Positions 62,234 through 64,000 of a stretch of DNA of 64,000 nucleotides are shown one piece after another. The notes below the pieces were generated by a model, which searched no databases, was not told the DNA's origin, and was given only the letters and a program-made list of their open reading frames with translations. The DNA is from JABDMH01 sp964428345. Lineage in GTDB: Bacteria; Bacteroidota; Bacteroidia; Chitinophagales; Saprospiraceae. The stretch is from NCBI GenBank assembly GCA_964428345.1, contig CAYRYD010000011.1, positions 1 to 64,000 on the forward strand, read 5' to 3'. The translations under genes and the position numbers were made by a program. Numbering within the stretch: the stretch's first letter is position 1; the number at the start of each line of letters is the position of its first letter.

Positions 62234-62815
62234 GTGGCCTATATTTTGTTCCTGCTGTCGCTGATATTCTTTTATCTGTTACACAGTATGACAGCCGCAA
62301 CTGGAGTAAGGAATTATGTGGTTCGACACTGGATCCCGGAACACCGGTACCGGATCGCTTACAACTTCGTGGCCATTTTCACGATCCTGCCCCCGGTCAT
62401 TCTATATATAATGACAGAAAAGACGGCGTTATTCAATCATTTCCTGCTGAATATCACCGGATGGATCCTGATGGTTACCGGAGCCGGACTGGGAGTGTTA
62501 TCCTTGAGGCATTATAATCTCCGGGAATTTGCCGGCTTGGATCGAGGGGAAGCAGCACCCCTGGTTACCGGGGGCATGTTGAGTCATGTCCGGCATCCCC
62601 TTTACCTGGCCACGATCCTGCTGATTAGTGGATTTTGCTGTATCGATACCAACCTCTGGAGCCTGAGTACATGGCTGATCACCATGGTGTATCTGGTGAT
62701 CGGCATCCGTTTGGAAGAAAGAAAATTAATTCGGTTGTTTGGAGAAGAGTACCGGGAATATCAGGAAAGAGTACCGATGATTTTTCCAGGATTGAAGAAG
62801 AGGCAGCACTACTGA
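62234..62815 (+). CDS. Isoprenylcysteine-carboxyl/phospholipid methyltransferase-like membrane protein
   Basis: 193 residues, five to six membrane segments. GGMLSHVRHPLYLATILL contains the RHPxYL motif, and EERKLIRLFGEEYREYQERVPMIFPGL the C-terminal binding motif, of the ICMT/PEMT-like superfamily of SAM-dependent membrane methyltransferases (also NnrU-like). Starts with GTG at 62234. It may methylate a lipid or a thiol; a thiol substrate would fit the sulfur neighbours but is a guess. Confidence 0.82.
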   Translation: MAYILFLLSLIFFYLLHSMTAATGVRNYVVRHWIPEHRYRIAYNFVAIFTILPPVILYIMTEKTALFNHFLLNITGWILMVTGAGLGVLSLRHYNLREFAGLDRGEAAPLVTGGMLSHVRHPLYLATILLISGFCCIDTNLWSLSTWLITMVYLVIGIRLEERKLIRLFGEEYREYQERVPMIFPGLKKRQHY

Positions 62816-62816
62816 T

Positions 62817-63137
62817 TTACATATTGCACTGGCAGTTTTCCAGGCACTCGATGATCAGTGACACATCCCTTTCCTTGAGGGAATATAGCATACTCCGGCC
62901 ATCCCGTTTTACACTGAGAATGCCTTTCAGTTTCATGTTTTGGAGGTGGTGTGAGGTCAGGGACTGCTCAGAACCCAGCATCTGACAGATATCGCTGACG
63001 GAGAGCCGCGGATATTGCTCCAGCAGATGAATGATGCCCAATCGCAGGGGATGGGCAACCGTCTTCAGGATAAAAGCGATCCGTTCCAGTTTGTCAGCCT
63101 CCCGGTCATTGATCAGTGATTTTGCTTCGCCTTCCAT
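62817..63137 (-). CDS. ArsR/SmtB-family transcriptional repressor
   Basis: 106 residues. A winged helix-turn-helix at about 25-90: FILKTVAHPLRLGIIHLLEQ, then SVSDICQMLGSEQSLTSHHLQNMKLKGILSVKRDGRSMLYSL. Cys residues at about 52 and in the tail (ECLENCQCNM) could sense metals or reactive sulfur. The 3' end meets the methyltransferase gene with one base between. Palindromic sequence just upstream (63147-63167) may be its own operator. Confidence 0.88.
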   Translation of the reverse strand: MEGEAKSLINDREADKLERIAFILKTVAHPLRLGIIHLLEQYPRLSVSDICQMLGSEQSLTSHHLQNMKLKGILSVKRDGRSMLYSLKERDVSLIIECLENCQCNM

Positions 63138-63146
63138 ATGATAAAG

Positions 63147-63167
63147 ATACGTATTTGGAAACGTTCC
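63147..63167. promoter_or_regulatory. Operator-like palindromes before the ArsR gene
   Basis: ATACGTAT (63147-63154) is a perfect 8-base palindrome and GGAA-ACG-TTCC (63157-63167) an adjacent inverted repeat. Both lie 10-30 bases before the ArsR start, in the promoter zone, where autorepressors of this family bind. The same spacer precedes the D-aminoacylase-like gene on the other strand, so both could be controlled. Confidence 0.4.
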
Positions 63168-63254
63168 TGCGTGCTGTTTGTTTATTTCACCTCCTGAAAA
63201 AACGCCTGGTTTGTTTTTTCTCTTTGTCGTTTTACTAGCTTAACTTGGGTGCAG

Positions 63255-64000
63255 ATGGTTCGTCTGATTCCCTGGTTGGCACTGTTTTGCTGGCATTGTC
63301 ATACCGGTCTTCCCGCGGATGAGCGCTTTGAAGCAGTCTGCCGGAAATATGGATATACTTTTGATTATGCGATCGTTGGTGGCACCCTGATCGATGGTTC
63401 CGGTGGTCCAGCCCGCCAGGCTGATCTCCTGATCCGGCATGACAGCATCGTCTATATTGGGCAAGTGGATACCAGTCAGCTCAGGGTGACTGTACTCCAG
63501 GCCAACGGCAAGGCAGTAACACCCGGTTTTGTCGATGTCCATGCTCACGGCAATCCGCTTGAAGACGATTTCGACAATTTTCTGTCGATGGGGGTCACGA
63601 CGGTGTTGTTGGGTCAGGATGGATTCAGTCCGGTCAACAATCCCCCTTTCTCCACACCCCGGGAATTTTTTGATACCCTTGGGAAAAAAGATCACCTGAT
63701 CAACTTGTCCTTTCTTACCGGTCATGGCAGTCTGCGACAGCGTGCGGGGCTATCTGACCGGCGAGGGCTTGATAGCGTGGAGACCGGAACCCTGGTGAGC
63801 TTACTCGATGAAAGTCTGGCTGCCGGCTGCTTTGGGATGAGCACCGGACTGGAGTACCTGCCAGGCAGTCTGGCCGAATCCGGAGAATTGCTGGCATTAG
63901 CCCGGAAAACGGGTGAATACCGGACCCTGGTGATGAGCCATCTCCGGAGCGAAGACGACCAGGAAATGAATGCTTCCATCGGCGAGCTTTTGGAACAGGG
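63255..64000 (+). CDS. D-aminoacylase/N-acyl-D-amino-acid deacylase-like amidohydrolase (3' truncated by window)
   Basis: The ATG at 63255 opens a frame with no stop up to the window end (248 codons). MVRLIPWLALFCWHC is a signal-like start. DYAIVGGTLIDGSGGPARQADLLI and TPGFVDVHAHGN (metal-binding His-x-His) are amidohydrolase features; GTLVSLLDESLAAGCFGMSTGLEYLPGS and MSHLRSE resemble the N-acyl-D-amino-acid deacylase branch. Full length in the family is about 480-550 aa, so roughly half is missing. Likely acts on D-amino-acid peptidoglycan products outside the inner membrane. Confidence 0.85.
   Translation, partial: MVRLIPWLALFCWHCHTGLPADERFEAVCRKYGYTFDYAIVGGTLIDGSGGPARQADLLIRHDSIVYIGQVDTSQLRVTVLQANGKAVTPGFVDVHAHGNPLEDDFDNFLSMGVTTVLLGQDGFSPVNNPPFSTPREFFDTLGKKDHLINLSFLTGHGSLRQRAGLSDRRGLDSVETGTLVSLLDESLAAGCFGMSTGLEYLPGSLAESGELLALARKTGEYRTLVMSHLRSEDDQEMNASIGELLEQ

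Noticed and set aside
63474..63488. REP-like word CAGCTCAGGGTGACT in the D-aminoacylase gene
   Set aside because: A partial match of about 13 bases within an intact frame; coincidence is likelier than insertion.
1..64000. tRNA, rRNA, CRISPR and insertion sequences
   Set aside because: No T-loop/anticodon cloverleaf, rRNA core words, regularly spaced repeats or transposase motifs were found by eye; covariance searches were not possible.

Overview
The window looks like chromosome from a free-living member of the Bacteroidota, most like the Saprospiria/Lewinella side of the phylum. The reasons are several proteins with type IX secretion (T9SS) sorting tails, SprB repeats, a gliding-motility-type C-terminal domain, YceI and DUF4252 families, ribosomal protein THX, and promoters of the Bacteroidota form (TTTG, about 19-21 bases, TAnnTTTG). 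There are 55 gene entries (54 genes, because one adhesin is split by a gap), three 100-N assembly gaps, no tRNA or rRNA, no CRISPR and no insertion sequence that I can recognise. All three gaps lie in repetitive DNA.

Layout. 0.2-2.3 kb: selU-selD for selenium modification of tRNA. 2.4-5.1 kb: a minus-strand YceI/outer-membrane barrel/YceI operon with a perfect CRP/FNR-type palindrome upstream. 5.8-11.5 kb: B12-type radical SAM protein, formate-THF ligase, LptF/G-like permease. 11.5-13.9 kb: ECF sigma factor, anti-sigma-like membrane protein, two DUF4252 proteins, and the 52-residue THX gene. 13.9-23.2 kb: two serine hydrolases, a DUF2130 protein, an unrecognised coiled-coil pair, CCA-adding enzyme, DusB and NhaD. 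23.4-34.2 kb: secreted and surface proteins, including an LRR-SprB adhesin cut by a gap, a stand-alone sorting domain, a GMC oxidoreductase and a T9SS type B protein. 34.3-43.5 kb: VPS10/BNR protein, MogA/MoaB, lipoamide dehydrogenase, a secreted animal-type haem peroxidase and HMG-CoA lyase.

43.6-57.6 kb is biosynthetic. leuACDB is bracketed by two paralogous helical proteins of unknown function (521 and 527 aa). It is followed by PII, ammonium transporter, an outer-membrane barrel and a type II glutamine synthetase. A palindrome, TTGATTATCAA, lies 119-150 bases before leuA, the PII gene and glutamine synthetase. It is also exactly 25 bases upstream of both paralogues. This is the best candidate in the window for an undescribed regulatory link.

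57.8-63.2 kb is a sulfur-handling neighbourhood: split YeeE/YedE transporter, a YeiH-family exporter with an unusual extracytoplasmic insertion, a small membrane protein, a rhodanese and an ArsR-type repressor. It is interrupted by about 1 kb of tandem and palindromic intergenic repeats. The window ends inside a D-aminoacylase-like gene.
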